A stretch of DNA of 64,000 nucleotides from Roseomonas mucosa. GTDB lineage: Bacteria > Pseudomonadota > Alphaproteobacteria > Acetobacterales > Acetobacteraceae. The notes under the pieces are model-generated. The model searched no databases. It saw only the letters and a program-made list of their open reading frames with translations, and had not been told where the DNA came from. The DNA lies in assembly GCA_945878375.1 (NCBI GenBank), contig CAMDWG010000001.1, positions 310,001-374,000 on the forward strand, in the 5' to 3' direction. The translations under genes were made by a program, and so were the position numbers. Positions 36,615-46,592 of the stretch are shown here, piece by piece; position 1 is the stretch's first letter, and each line of letters opens with the position of its first letter.

Positions 36615-39482
36615 TCACAGCGCCTGCCCTTCCACCACCGCCTCACAGCGCAGGCAGAGCGTCGGGTGGGCATGGGACTGCCCCACTTCCGGCAGCACGC
36701 GCCAGCAGCGGTCGCATTTCTGGCCGAGGGCGGGCTCGAAAACGACGGTCAGGTCGGCACCCACGGAAGCGATCTGGCCATTGCCAGCAAAGATCGCAGG
36801 TGGATCGGTTCGGATCCGAGCATCGGAGGTGATCGCCAACTCTGCCCAGGGAAGGTCCCTGATCGCAGCGTCTACATGGTCGTGGAAATAGAGTTCCGGC
36901 GCGGCCTGGAGCGAGCTCCCAATCCGGCCTTTTGTGCGTGCCTCTTCAAGGCAGGCCGTTACGGCAGAGCGCATGTCGCGAACTCGGGAAAACTTCGCCG
37001 CCAGCGCCTCATCCCGCCATGCCGCCGGCAGCACCGGCCAGTCCTGCAGATGCACGCTATCCCCATCCGGGAAGCGCGCCAGCCAGGCTTCTTCCGCCGT
37101 GAAGACCAGCACCGGCGCGAGCCAGGCCGTCAGGCAGCGATGCAGCTGGTCGATCACCGTCCGCGCCGCGCGCCGCCGCACCGAATCCTTCGCATCGCAG
37201 TAGAGCGAATCCTTGCGGATATCGAAGTAGAAGGCCGACAGGTCGGTGGCGCAGAAGGCGTGAATCTCGGGGTAGACGCCGCTCCAGTCATGGTCGCGCT
37301 GCGCCTGGCGCAGCTTCGCATCCAGCTCCGTCAGCCGGTGCAGCACCCAGCGTTCCAGCTCCGGCAACTCCGCATGGGGCAGGATCTCGGTGTCCGCGAA
37401 GCCGTCGAGGTTGCCCAGCAGCCAGCGCAGCGTGTTGCGGATGCGCCGGTACAGCTCCGCCTGCTGGTCCAGGATGTTCTTGCCGATCCGCTGATCCTCG
37501 GTGACGTCGGTGTTCATCACCCAGAGCCGCAGGATATCCGCGCCGGTCTTGCTCACCACTTCCTGCGGCGCGACGACGTTGCCGAGCGACTTCGACATCT
37601 TCCGCCCCTGCTCGTCGAGCACGAAGCCATGCGTCAGGATCGCCTTGAACGGCGCGACGCCTCGTGTTCCCACCGATTCCAGAAGCGAGGACTGGAACCA
37701 GCCGCGATGCTGGTCCGAGCCTTCCAGATAGAGGTCCGCCTTCGCCGGCAGCCCGCGCCCGCCGGTCTCGCCCAGGACGAAGGCATGGGTGGAGCCCGAC
37801 TCGAACCAGACATCGACGATGTCCATCACCTGCTCGTAATCCGCCGCGTCGCGATCGGGGCCGAGGAAGCGCTGCGCCGCGCCGGGCTTGTACCAGGCAT
37901 CCGCGCCTTCGGTGGTGAAAGCGGCGACGACGCGGTCCACCACCGTCTGGTCGCGCAGCGGCTGGCCGCTGGCCTTCTCCACGAAGACCGGGATCGGCAC
38001 GCCCCAGGCGCGCTGGCGGCTGATGCACCAGTCGGGGCGGCCGGCGACCATGGCCCCGATGCGGTTGCGCCCGATATCCGGCACGAAGTGCGTCTTCGCG
38101 ATCTGGTCGAGCGCGGTGTTACGGATCTCGCGCGCATCGTCCATCGCGATGAACCATTGCGGCGTGGCCCGAAAAATCACCGGCTTCTTGGACCGCCAGC
38201 TATGCGGGTAGCTGTGGTTCATCTTGCCCTTCGCCGCCAGCGTGCCGAGCGCGCCGCAGGCCGCATAGACTGCCTCATGCGCCTTCCACACATGCAGCCC
38301 CGTGAAGCCCGGCGCCTGCACCGTATAGGTGCCGTCATCGCCCACCGTCTCCGGCACCGGCAGGCCATGCGCGCGGCCCAGGTTGAAGTCATCCTCGCCA
38401 TGGCCCGGCGCGATATGCACGAAGCCGGTACCGGCTTCCGTCGTCACGAAATCGCCCGCCAGCAGCGGCACGTCGAAATCATAGCCGCCATCCGCGCCTT
38501 CCATCCCACGCAGCGGGTGCGCGGCCAGCGCGCCGGCCAGCGCCGACCCCTTCAGCACGCGCCGGATCGTGTGCGCGCCGAGCCCGGCATCCTTCTCGAA
38601 GCCCGGCAGCAGCGGCAGCGCGACCAGCAGGAATTCGCCGACCTTCAGCGCGCTGCCCTCGGCAACGCCTTCGACATGCACCAGCGCGTAGTCGATCTCC
38701 TCGCCATAGGCGACGGCGCGGTTGCCGGGGATGGTCCAGGGTGTCGTGGTCCAGATCACCACCGACGCGCCGACCAGGTCCGCAGCCCCCGCCTTGTGCA
38801 GCCGGAACCGCGCCCAGAGCGTGGGCGAGACATGGTCGTGATACTCGATCTCGGCTTCCGCGAGCGCGGTCTTCTCCACCGGGCTCCACATCACCGGCCG
38901 CAGGCCGCGATACAGCGAGCCATTCATCAGGAAGCGCCCGATTTCGCCCGCGATCACGGCTTCGGAGGGGAAGTCCATCGTCGCGTAGCGCCCCACCCAG
39001 TCGCCGGCGATGCCGAGGCGCTTGAACTCCTCCGCCTGCACGCCCAGCCAACGCGTGGCATAGGCGCGGCATTCGGCGCGGAAATCCAGGATCGGGACAT
39101 CGTCCTTGTTCTGTTTCCGCGCGCGGTATTCTTCCTCGACCTTCCATTCGATCGGAAGGCCGTGGCAGTCCCAGCCGGGGACGTAGTTGGCGTCGTACCC
39201 CGCCATCTGCGCCGCGCGGTTGATGACGTCCTTCAGCACCTTGTTCAGCGCATGGCCGATATGGATGTTGCCATTGGCATAGGGCGGGCCGTCATGCAGG
39301 ACGAATGGCGGCCGCCCCGCCGATTGCGCCCGCAGCCGGTCCCACAGACCCATCCTCTCCCAGCGCGCCAGCCAATCGGGCTCGCGCTTCGGCAGGTCGC
39401 CGCGCATCGGGAAGTCGGTCCTGGGCAGGATCACCGTGCCGCGATAGTCGCGGGCGGCTGGGGTCTCGGGCGTATCGGTCAT
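36615..39482 (-). CDS. ileS: Isoleucine-tRNA ligase
   Basis: 955 residues, normal for the enzyme. Class I signatures HIGH (74-77) and KMSKS (about 620), the editing domain with WTTTPWTIPGNRA, and the C-terminal zinc site CDRCW...CLRC. It charges tRNA-Ile and edits valine. It is the first of an ileS-lspA-DUF3035 series running leftward and follows azlD with a 186-base gap that contains a strong hairpin. Confidence 0.98.
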   Translation of the reverse strand: MTDTPETPAARDYRGTVILPRTDFPMRGDLPKREPDWLARWERMGLWDRLRAQSAGRPPFVLHDGPPYANGNIHIGHALNKVLKDVINRAAQMAGYDANYVPGWDCHGLPIEWKVEEEYRARKQNKDDVPILDFRAECRAYATRWLGVQAEEFKRLGIAGDWVGRYATMDFPSEAVIAGEIGRFLMNGSLYRGLRPVMWSPVEKTALAEAEIEYHDHVSPTLWARFRLHKAGAADLVGASVVIWTTTPWTIPGNRAVAYGEEIDYALVHVEGVAEGSALKVGEFLLVALPLLPGFEKDAGLGAHTIRRVLKGSALAGALAAHPLRGMEGADGGYDFDVPLLAGDFVTTEAGTGFVHIAPGHGEDDFNLGRAHGLPVPETVGDDGTYTVQAPGFTGLHVWKAHEAVYAACGALGTLAAKGKMNHSYPHSWRSKKPVIFRATPQWFIAMDDAREIRNTALDQIAKTHFVPDIGRNRIGAMVAGRPDWCISRQRAWGVPIPVFVEKASGQPLRDQTVVDRVVAAFTTEGADAWYKPGAAQRFLGPDRDAADYEQVMDIVDVWFESGSTHAFVLGETGGRGLPAKADLYLEGSDQHRGWFQSSLLESVGTRGVAPFKAILTHGFVLDEQGRKMSKSLGNVVAPQEVVSKTGADILRLWVMNTDVTEDQRIGKNILDQQAELYRRIRNTLRWLLGNLDGFADTEILPHAELPELERWVLHRLTELDAKLRQAQRDHDWSGVYPEIHAFCATDLSAFYFDIRKDSLYCDAKDSVRRRAARTVIDQLHRCLTAWLAPVLVFTAEEAWLARFPDGDSVHLQDWPVLPAAWRDEALAAKFSRVRDMRSAVTACLEEARTKGRIGSSLQAAPELYFHDHVDAAIRDLPWAELAITSDARIRTDPPAIFAGNGQIASVGADLTVVFEPALGQKCDRCWRVLPEVGQSHAHPTLCLRCEAVVEGQAL

Positions 39483-39545
39483 GTGCGGGTCTCGGGCGGT
39501 CCGGCTGGGCCGGAAGCCGCGGGGTCAGCGGGATACGGGCGATGT

Positions 39546-39569
39546 CCCGGCCTTCAGCGGAAGGCCGGG
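39546..39569 (-). terminator. Perfect 10-bp hairpin between azlD and ileS
   Basis: CCCGGCCTTC, loop of four, GAAGGCCGGG. Both neighbours are transcribed leftward, so the hairpin lies after azlD and in the leader of ileS. No T-run follows on either strand. It could end the azlCD transcript or act as a leader structure for ileS. Confidence 0.5.
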
Positions 39570-39668
39570 CGGCTAATTCGGGCGGGACCACGCATCGGGC
39601 GCATGGCGCGCATATGCGGACGGGGGGCGCCCAGGGTCAAGCGCGCGGTCGCGCGCGCACGCCCCCCG

Positions 39669-39977
39669 TCACCACAGCACCGCCTGTGCCCCCCACACCG
39701 CCGCCACCCCGGCGCAGATCGCAAGCCCCAGGTTCCGGGTCGCCAGCTGCACCACCACCACCGCCACCGCCCCGATCCAGGCGGGCACCGAGCCCGCGAC
39801 CAGCGGCGGCGTCGCATAGGCCATGAACAGCGCCCCAGGCAGGTGGCGCAGCATCGCCTCCACGAAGACGGGCGGGCGGACGCTGCGGAGCAGCGCATAG
39901 CCCCCGGCCCGGCAGGCATAACTCGCCAGCGCCATGCCGAGGATCGCCAGCAGCACATCCGCGCGCAGTTCCATCAT
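39669..39977 (-). CDS. azlD: AzlD family branched-chain amino acid exporter subunit
   Basis: 102 residues with about four membrane segments (DVLLAILGMALASYACRAGGYALL, ALFMAYATPPLVAGSVP, and the two C-terminal segments). It forms the AzlCD (YgaZH-type) export pair for branched-chain amino acids and analogues. The ATGATG start overlaps the azlC stop. Position next to ileS is thematically consistent with isoleucine homeostasis. Confidence 0.88.
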   Translation of the reverse strand: MMELRADVLLAILGMALASYACRAGGYALLRSVRPPVFVEAMLRHLPGALFMAYATPPLVAGSVPAWIGAVAVVVVQLATRNLGLAICAGVAAVWGAQAVLW

Positions 39978-40723
39978 GGCCGCGCCCCCGCATCCGGGCC
40001 GGCGGGCGGCGGCGCGCCCCGCTTGCCGCGCAATTCGATCCAGGCCCCGAGCGCCGCGCCGGCGAAGCTGCCGAGCAGCAGCGGCAGCGGCACCGGCAGC
40101 CCCGCCCGATGCGCCGCCAGCGCCACCAGCCCCGCCACGATCCAGGGCGCGAGGTCCACCTTCGGCCCCCGCCACAGCCCCACCAGGATCGAGATGAAGG
40201 CCGCGACCGAGGCGAAGAACAGCGGATGCCCGGGCGGCACCCGCACCAGGCTGCCCGCCAGATGCCCGATGGCGGTGGTCAGCACCCAGGCCACCCAGAG
40301 CGCGGCCCCCACCCCCAGAAGATAGCCGGCATCGCGCCCGCCGCGCCGCTGTTCCTGCGCCGCCATGGCGAAGGAATGGTCCACCAGGGTCGCCAGCGTC
40401 CCCCACAGCTTCCAGCCGCGCAGCCGGTCGAGCCATCCGGCCAGCGCCGCCCCCTGCGGGGCCATGCGGATATTCACCACGAAGGCCGCGACGATGGCCG
40501 CCGTGATCGGCACCGGATCGGTCCAGAGTTCCAGCACCAGCAGCTGCGCGGCGCCGGCATAGACGATCATGCTCATCAGCACGGCTTCGGCGAAGGTCAG
40601 CCCCTTCGCATCGGCCAGCACGCCGATCACCAGCCCGAAGGGCGCCATGCCGAGCCAGAGCGGCAGGCTGGCCACCGCGCCACGACGGATGCCGTCGAGG
40701 GTGAAGACCACCGGCCCCGTCAT
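39974..40723 (-). CDS. azlC: AzlC family branched-chain amino acid permease
   Basis: 249 residues. GIRRGAVASLPLWLGMAPFGLVIGVLA opens the first membrane segments, followed by the AEAVLMSMIVYAGAAQLL block characteristic of AzlC and a DHSFAMA motif. It is the main subunit of the AzlCD exporter. It overlaps recX upstream (ATGA) and azlD downstream, so all three are probably co-transcribed. Confidence 0.92.
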   Translation of the reverse strand: MTGPVVFTLDGIRRGAVASLPLWLGMAPFGLVIGVLADAKGLTFAEAVLMSMIVYAGAAQLLVLELWTDPVPITAAIVAAFVVNIRMAPQGAALAGWLDRLRGWKLWGTLATLVDHSFAMAAQEQRRGGRDAGYLLGVGAALWVAWVLTTAIGHLAGSLVRVPPGHPLFFASVAAFISILVGLWRGPKVDLAPWIVAGLVALAAHRAGLPVPLPLLLGSFAGAALGAWIELRGKRGAPPPAGPDAGARP

Positions 40724-41328
40724 GATTGCCGCGCAGCGATCAGCCGCGCCTCGGCCTCCTCCGGCGCCATCCGCAGTGCGCGGCTGGCGACATCCCGCCC
40801 GAACCCCGCCCGCGCCAGGGCGCCGAGCGCCTTCAGCCGCGCCTCCGGCGGGGGCTCCGGCGGGCCGAAGGGGCCGATGCGGCGGCGGCGGCAGAAGGCG
40901 AGCGCGGCGGCGATCTCCACCGCCTCCCCTTCCGGCAGGGCGGCGGCGGCGGTGTTCGCATCCACCCCCTTCTCCCGCAGATGCGCGATTGTGGCGCGGC
41001 GCGAACGTCCGGTGCGGAGCAGCCGCCGCGCGCGGCTTTCGGCGAAGGCGGCGTCATCCACCGCGCCCCCCGCGACCAGCCTTTGCGCAACCTCCGCAAT
41101 GGCCGACTTGGCGGCGGCGGCGCGGGGCGCGACATCGGGCTGGCCCTCGGCCTCCGCGGCGCGGGCCCAGCGGTCGATGCGGCGGGCGAGCGCGCGCTTC
41201 AGCCCCGCCTCGGTCGCGGCGAAGCGGGCGAGATGAGCGGCGGCCGCCTCCGCAAGCCGGGCGGCGTCGGGGGGGTGGCCGGCCGGTCGCGGCGCCTTGC
41301 CGCCGGGGCGGCCCCGTTCGGGTGACAT
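40720..41328 (-). CDS. recX: RecX family regulatory protein
   Basis: 202 residues. A helical, Arg/Ala-rich protein with the RecX three-helix repeats: AAFAESRARRLLRTGRSRRATIAHL and a later IAAALAFCRRRRIGPFG segment. RecX modulates RecA filaments. The gene is not next to recA here. Alphaproteobacterial RecX is weakly conserved, so the assignment rests on the helical pattern and motif rather than on a catalytic site. It overlaps azlC by four bases. Confidence 0.8.
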   Translation of the reverse strand: MSPERGRPGGKAPRPAGHPPDAARLAEAAAAHLARFAATEAGLKRALARRIDRWARAAEAEGQPDVAPRAAAAKSAIAEVAQRLVAGGAVDDAAFAESRARRLLRTGRSRRATIAHLREKGVDANTAAAALPEGEAVEIAAALAFCRRRRIGPFGPPEPPPEARLKALGALARAGFGRDVASRALRMAPEEAEARLIAARQS

Positions 41329-41514
41329 GGCGCTGTTGTGCCATGCCAGGAGGCCCGCTGACGACCCGCTTGCGGCGCAAGGCGGCGTCCCGCCGCGCGG
41401 CATGGGGCGCCCGCTTTGACCCAAGGCGATGTTTCATGCATTTTCGCGTGCTTCCGCGTCGTCCGGGGCATCTCGCCGCAGGGCCGCGCGGGCCAGGAGG
41501 AAGCGAGGCCTATC

Positions 41515-42717
41515 GTGATCCCCGCCCTGATGCCGAACTACGCCCGTGCCGACCTTGCCTTCGAGAAGGGCGAGGGCGCGCGTCTCTGGGCCTCGGACGG
41601 GCGACGATACCTCGATTTCGGCGCCGGTATCGCGACGTCCAGCCTCGGCCATGGGCACCCCCATCTGGTCCAGGCCATCGCGGAGCAGGCGGCGCGGGTG
41701 ATCCACGTCTCCAACCTGTATCGCGTGCCGCAGGCCGAGGAACTGGCCGCGCGCCATGTGGCGCAGTCCTTCGCCGACAGCGTCTTCTTCTGCAATTCGG
41801 GCGCGGAAGCGAATGAAGGCGTGGTCAAGGCGGTGCGGAAGTACCATGCCGAGAACGGCCACCCCGAGCGCTACCGCATGATCTGCTTCGAGGGCGCCTT
41901 CCATGGCCGCACCCTCGGCATGATCGCCGCGACCGGCAATGCGAAGTACCTGGCCGGCTTCGGCCCGCCGGTGGACGGCTTCGACCATGTGCCCTTCGGC
42001 AACATGAACGCCGTGCGCGACGCCATCACGGCCGAGACGGCGGGCATCCTGATCGAGCCGGTGCAGGGCGAGGGCGGCGTGCGCCCGGCCGATCTGCAAT
42101 TCCTGCGCGACCTGCGCGCCACCTGTGACGAATACGGCCTGCTGCTCGCGATGGATGAGGTCCAGACCGGCATGGGGCGCTCCGGCAAGCTCTGGGCGCA
42201 TCAATGGGCGGGGATCGAGCCGGATGTGATGTCCTCCGCCAAGGGCATCGGCGGCGGCTTCCCGCTGGGCGCGGTCTTCGCCAAGGAACATGTGGCGAAG
42301 CACCTGAAGCCCGGCACGCATGGCACGACCTATGGCGGCGGCCCGCTGGCCTGCGCGGCCGGCAATGCGGTGCTGGACGTGATCCTCGCGCCCGGTTTCC
42401 TCGATGGCGTGGACCGCGTGGCGCGCCACCTGTGGCGCGGCCTGCTCGACCTTGCCAGCCGCCACCCGACGGTGATCGAGGGCGTGCGCGGCGCCGGCCT
42501 GCTGCTCGGCCTGAAGCTGCACGACGCCGTGAACAATGGCGCGATGCAGGAAGCGGCGGTGCGCGAAGGGCTGCTGACGGTTGCGGCGGGGATGAATGTG
42601 CTCCGCCTCGCCCCGCCGCTGATCATCACGGAAGCCGATGCGGATGAGGCGATCGCGCTGCTCGACCGCGCTTGCCTGCGCCTCGCGCCCGGCGCGGTAC
42701 CGGTCGCCGCGCAATGA
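41515..42717 (+). CDS. argD: Acetylornithine aminotransferase
   Basis: 400 residues, class III PLP aminotransferase. [45 protein letters not shown] and the PLP-lysine region [16 protein letters not shown] are all visible. It makes N-acetylornithine in arginine synthesis. The GTG at 41515 ([16 protein letters not shown]) gives the standard N-terminus, with AGGAGG about 15 bases upstream; ATG at 41530 is an alternative. The stop overlaps the argF start. Confidence 0.95.
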   Translation: MIPALMPNYARADLAFEKGEGARLWASDGRRYLDFGAGIATSSLGHGHPHLVQAIAEQAARVIHVSNLYRVPQAEELAARHVAQSFADSVFFCNSGAEANEGVVKAVRKYHAENGHPERYRMICFEGAFHGRTLGMIAATGNAKYLAGFGPPVDGFDHVPFGNMNAVRDAITAETAGILIEPVQGEGGVRPADLQFLRDLRATCDEYGLLLAMDEVQTGMGRSGKLWAHQWAGIEPDVMSSAKGIGGGFPLGAVFAKEHVAKHLKPGTHGTTYGGGPLACAAGNAVLDVILAPGFLDGVDRVARHLWRGLLDLASRHPTVIEGVRGAGLLLGLKLHDAVNNGAMQEAAVREGLLTVAAGMNVLRLAPPLIITEADADEAIALLDRACLRLAPGAVPVAAQ

Positions 42718-43670
42718 GTGCTGCGCTCAAGGTGAAGGGGGGCGCCGAGGCGGCAGCCCCCCGCCACTTCCTTGAGATCATGGACCACGACGCGGCCACG
42801 CTGCGCCGGATGCTCGACCTCGGCGCCGCGGCCAAGCGCGGCGCCATCGCAGGCCAGCCGCTGGCCGGCAAGACCGTGGCGCTGATCTTCGAGAAACCCT
42901 CCACCCGCACTCGCGTGTCCTTCGAGGTCGGGATCCGGCAGCTCGGCGGGCAGCCTATCGTGCTGTCCTCCCGCGACATGCAGCTCGGGCGCGGGGAGAC
43001 GCCCGCGGATACCGCGCGCGTGCTGAGCCGCTACGTGGACGCGATCATGCTGCGGACGGACAATGTCGCGAAGATCCGCGAATTGGCGCAGCATGCGACG
43101 GTGCCCGTGATCAACGGCCTGACCGACGTATCCCACCCCTGCCAGATCATGGCCGATGTGATGACCTTCGAGGAACATCGCGGTCCGATCGCCGGGCAGA
43201 CCATCGCCTGGACCGGCGACGGCAACAACGTGGCGCAGAGTTTCCTGCAGGCCGCCGCGCGCTTCGGATTTAAGCTTCGGCTCGCGACCCCGCCCGAACT
43301 CGCGCCCCCCGCCGCGCTGGTGGACTGGGCGCGGGGGGAAGGTGCGGAGATCGAGCTGACCGCCGACCCCGCAGCCGCGGTGCGCGGTGCGCGCTGCGTC
43401 GTCACGGACACCTGGGTCTCGATGTCGGATGAGAAGCCCGACGCCGCGACGATCAGCCGCCACAACCTGCTCGCCCCCTTCCAGCTGAACGCCGCGCTGC
43501 TGCGCCACGCCGCGCCGGACGCCATCGTCATGCATTGCCTGCCCGCCCATCGCGGGGAGGAGATCACGGATGAGGTGATGGACGGCCCGCAAAGCGTGGT
43601 GTTCGACGAGGCCGAGAACCGCCTGCACGCCCAGAAGGGCGTGCTGCTCTGGGCGCTTGGGACGGGCTGA
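42714..43670 (+). CDS. argF: Ornithine carbamoyltransferase
   Basis: 318 residues. Carbamoyl-phosphate site STRTR at 63-67 and ornithine-site [10 protein letters not shown] near the C-terminus. Converts ornithine to citrulline. ATGA overlap with argD shows translational coupling. Together with argH earlier in the window, this covers three arginine-pathway genes in two separate loci. Confidence 0.96.
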   Translation: MSAALKVKGGAEAAAPRHFLEIMDHDAATLRRMLDLGAAAKRGAIAGQPLAGKTVALIFEKPSTRTRVSFEVGIRQLGGQPIVLSSRDMQLGRGETPADTARVLSRYVDAIMLRTDNVAKIRELAQHATVPVINGLTDVSHPCQIMADVMTFEEHRGPIAGQTIAWTGDGNNVAQSFLQAAARFGFKLRLATPPELAPPAALVDWARGEGAEIELTADPAAAVRGARCVVTDTWVSMSDEKPDAATISRHNLLAPFQLNAALLRHAAPDAIVMHCLPAHRGEEITDEVMDGPQSVVFDEAENRLHAQKGVLLWALGTG

Positions 43671-43785
43671 CGCCCGCCCAGAGCCCCTGTCTCGCGCACG
43701 CCTCCAGCGTGACGCGCGGGTTATAGGGGACCGGAGTTCCAGGCGGGGGCTTGGCCCGCCCGAGGGGCGGGGCCACCTTCTCTCC

Positions 43786-45186
43786 ATGACCCCAATCACC
43801 CGACGCGCGGCGCTCCAGGCCGCTGCCTGCGCGGCCGCCGCCAGCGCGCTGCCCGCAACCGCCCTTGCCCAAGGGGCGGCCACCGAACGCCCGCTCTTCG
43901 GCGCCACGCTCCGCACCCTGCCCAACGGGCTGCGGGTCGCTTTCGTCGAAAGCCGCCGCGCGCCCGTCGTCGCGCAATACGCCTATGTCAGCGCAGGCGG
44001 CGCGGAGGATCCGCAGGGGCGGTCGGGCGTTGCCCACTTCCTCGAACACATGCTGTTCAAGGGCAGCCCGCGGGTCGCCTCCGGCGAATTTTCGCGCCGC
44101 GTGGCGCGGGAAGGCGGGACGGACAACGCCTTCACCTCCCGCGACGTCACCGGCTACTTCCAGCATGTGGAAGCCAGCCGCCTCGATCTCGTGGCGATGA
44201 TGGAAGCCGACCGCTTCGCCGCCGCCGTTGTCCCCGAGGCCGAGCTGGAACCCGAGCGCCGCGTGATCCTGGAAGAACGCCAGCAGCGCACCGACAGCTC
44301 CCCCCGCGCCCTGTTCTTCGAAGCCTTCGACGCCGCCATGTGGGGCAAGCAGCATTGGCGCGGCCGCCCGATCATCGGCTGGGAAGATGAGATCCGCGCC
44401 ATCACCCATGCCGACCTGGTCGGCTTCTTCCGCGCCCGCTACGCCCCCGGCAACGCCGTGCTGGTGGTGACCGGCGCCGTCGAGCCCGGCGCCTTCTGGC
44501 GCAGCGTGGAGGAGCATTGGGCCGCCCTGCCCCCCGGCCCTGCCGTGCCGCGCGACCGTGGCGCCCCGCCCCCCGCCCCGCCCACGCCGCGCTACACCCG
44601 CACCGATGCGCGGCTGCGCGGGGAAGCGGTGTTCCTCCGGTCCTGGCAGGCCCCCACGCTGACAGCCGGGGAAGCCCGCCACGGCGAGCCGCTGGAGGTG
44701 CTGCGCCATGTGCTGGGCGGCGGGCCCGGCTCCCGCCTGCATCGCGCGCTGGTGGAGACCGGCCTCGCCGTCTCGGCCGGCGCGTCCTATGACGCCGATG
44801 TCGCCTCCTGGACCGATTTCGACATCTCCGCCGTCCCGCGCCGCGATGTCGCGCCGGAGCGCGTGGAGGAAGCGACCATCGCCGTGGTGAAGCGCCTGCT
44901 CGACGGAGGTGGGCCGACGGAGGCGGAGGTGGCGCGGTCGATCCGCCAGATGACGGCCGGCGCGCTGCTCGCCCTGGATGGGCTGGGCGCCGCGCCGCGC
45001 ATGATCGGCAATGCGCTCGCGGTCGGCCTGCCGATCGAGGTGGTGGAGTTCTGGCCCGCCCGGATGCGCGCCGTCACGCGCGACCAGGTGGCGGAAGCCG
45101 CCGCCGCCGTGCTGGGCCGCGCGCCCTCCGGCAGCGGATGGCTGCTGCCCGAAGGCGCCACCGCGCCGCGCGAGGTGACGCTGTGA
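43786..45186 (+). CDS. M16 zinc metallopeptidase, catalytic subunit
   Basis: 466 residues. Export signal with ITRRAALQAA and an Ala-rich core (cleavage near residue 29). The inverted zinc motif HFLEH (84-88) and the downstream Glu region ERRVILEERQQR give a complete M16 active site. The enzyme is a clam-like periplasmic peptidase that needs its partner subunit. It is followed by a second M16 gene that lacks the metal site, the normal arrangement. Confidence 0.92.
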   Translation: MTPITRRAALQAAACAAAASALPATALAQGAATERPLFGATLRTLPNGLRVAFVESRRAPVVAQYAYVSAGGAEDPQGRSGVAHFLEHMLFKGSPRVASGEFSRRVAREGGTDNAFTSRDVTGYFQHVEASRLDLVAMMEADRFAAAVVPEAELEPERRVILEERQQRTDSSPRALFFEAFDAAMWGKQHWRGRPIIGWEDEIRAITHADLVGFFRARYAPGNAVLVVTGAVEPGAFWRSVEEHWAALPPGPAVPRDRGAPPPAPPTPRYTRTDARLRGEAVFLRSWQAPTLTAGEARHGEPLEVLRHVLGGGPGSRLHRALVETGLAVSAGASYDADVASWTDFDISAVPRRDVAPERVEEATIAVVKRLLDGGGPTEAEVARSIRQMTAGALLALDGLGAAPRMIGNALAVGLPIEVVEFWPARMRAVTRDQVAEAAAAVLGRAPSGSGWLLPEGATAPREVTL

Positions 45187-45254
45187 GCGCCCCCGATGAT
45201 CGCAGGGCGCAGGGGCCGCAGGCCCCGAGCACCGGAGATCTGAATCGGGGGCGC
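45187..45254 (+). promoter_or_regulatory. Cruciform-like inverted repeats between M16 genes
   Basis: GCGCCCCCGAT (45187-45197) and ATCGGGGGCGC (45244-45254) are a perfect 11-bp inverted repeat, and GGGGCC-GCA-GGCCCC (45212-45226) is a second hairpin inside. The outer arm ends five bases before the ATG of the second gene, so it would cover its ribosome site. Confidence 0.5.
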
Positions 45255-45259
45255 CACGC

Positions 45260-46510
45260 ATGAGCACCTTCCGCCTGGATATCCAGCCTGTCACCGCCGG
45301 CAGCCGCTCCGCCTGGCTGATCGAGGATCAATCGGTCCCCGTCGTCTCCATCGCCTGGGCCTGGCGCGGCGGCGCGGCGCTGGATGCGGACGCCCATGCC
45401 GGCGCGCTGTCCATGGGCGCGGCGCTGCTGATGGAAGGGGCGGGGCCGCTCGACAACCTCGCCTTCGCCGATGCGCTGCGGGATGAGGCCATCGGGCTCG
45501 GCTTCGACGCCCAGCGCGACGGCTTCGAGGGATCCTTCCGCGCGCTCCGCCCCTCGCTGGCAGAGGCGGTGCGCCTGGCGAACCTCGCCATGCGGAGCCC
45601 CCGTCTCGACCCCGCCGCCGTCGCGCGGGTGCGGGCGCGGGCGGTGGCCGGCGCGCGCGCCAGCCTCGAGACGCCGCGCGGCCAGGTGGGCCGCGCCTTC
45701 TGGGCCGCCGCCTTCCCCGGCCACCCCGCCGGGCGTCCCACCGGCGGCACGGCCGAGACGCTGTCGGCCCTGCCGGAGGATGCGATCCGCGCCGCGCTGG
45801 CGCGCCAGCTTCGCGCCGATGGGCTGATCGTCGCCGCCGCCGGCGCCATCACCGCGGACGAAGTGTCGCGCCTTCTGCCCACCCTGTTCGAGGGCCTGCC
45901 CGATGGCGCCCCGCCCGAGGCCCCGCCCCTGCCCCCCTTCGCGGGTTTCGGGCAGCGCGTGGTGCAGGTGCCGTCACCGCAATCCGCGGTGCTGTTCGGC
46001 CAGCCGGGGATCGCGGTCACGGACCCCGATTGGGAAGCGGCGCAGGTGGTGCTGCGGGTGCTGGGCGGGGGCGGGTTTTCCTCGCGCCTCATGGAAGCGG
46101 TGCGGGTTCAGCGCGGGCTGACCTATGGCATCGGCGTCGGGCTGGATTCGCTGTTCGGCCAGGGCGTGATCATCGGCTCCACCTCCACCGACAATGCGCG
46201 GGTGGCGGAGACGCTGGCGGTGACGCGGGCGGAATGGGCGCGCATGGCGGCAGACGGGCCGACGCCGGCGGAGTTGGAGGACGCGGTCGCCTTCCTGACC
46301 GGCAACCTGCCACTGCAATTCACCGACAGCCGCCGCATCGCCGGCACGCTGCTGGCACTGCGCCGCAACGACCGCCCGATCGGCTGGCTGAACGAACGCG
46401 CGGGCCGCCTGCGCGCCCTGACCCCCGCCCGCGTGACCGAGGTCGCGCGCCGGGTGCTGAAGCCGGACGCCCTGGCGGTCGCCATCGCCGGCCAACCCGA
46501 AGGCGTGTAG
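45260..46510 (+). CDS. M16 peptidase-like protein, non-catalytic subunit
   Basis: 416 residues, M16 fold without HxxEH: the matching position reads GALSMGAALLMEG. It keeps the C-terminal substrate-binding RGLTYGIGVG motif that supplies Arg and Tyr to the partner's active site. It has no obvious signal peptide, unlike its partner, although the pair is expected to work together. The start at 45260 may therefore be too far downstream, or its export may differ. Confidence 0.88.
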   Translation: MSTFRLDIQPVTAGSRSAWLIEDQSVPVVSIAWAWRGGAALDADAHAGALSMGAALLMEGAGPLDNLAFADALRDEAIGLGFDAQRDGFEGSFRALRPSLAEAVRLANLAMRSPRLDPAAVARVRARAVAGARASLETPRGQVGRAFWAAAFPGHPAGRPTGGTAETLSALPEDAIRAALARQLRADGLIVAAAGAITADEVSRLLPTLFEGLPDGAPPEAPPLPPFAGFGQRVVQVPSPQSAVLFGQPGIAVTDPDWEAAQVVLRVLGGGGFSSRLMEAVRVQRGLTYGIGVGLDSLFGQGVIIGSTSTDNARVAETLAVTRAEWARMAADGPTPAELEDAVAFLTGNLPLQFTDSRRIAGTLLALRRNDRPIGWLNERAGRLRALTPARVTEVARRVLKPDALAVAIAGQPEGV

Positions 46511-46592
46511 CGCCCGCCCCCTGGCGCCCGGCGCGCCGCCCGATCAATCTGGCGGCGAAGGGCAGTGTCACGGGCGAGAGGAGACAGGCCGC

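Noticed and set aside
36426-40325. 1299-codon open frame opposite ileS and azlCD
   Set aside because: It is antisense to well-supported genes, lacks recognisable domains and reads as the Arg/His/Gln-rich shadow expected at high GC.
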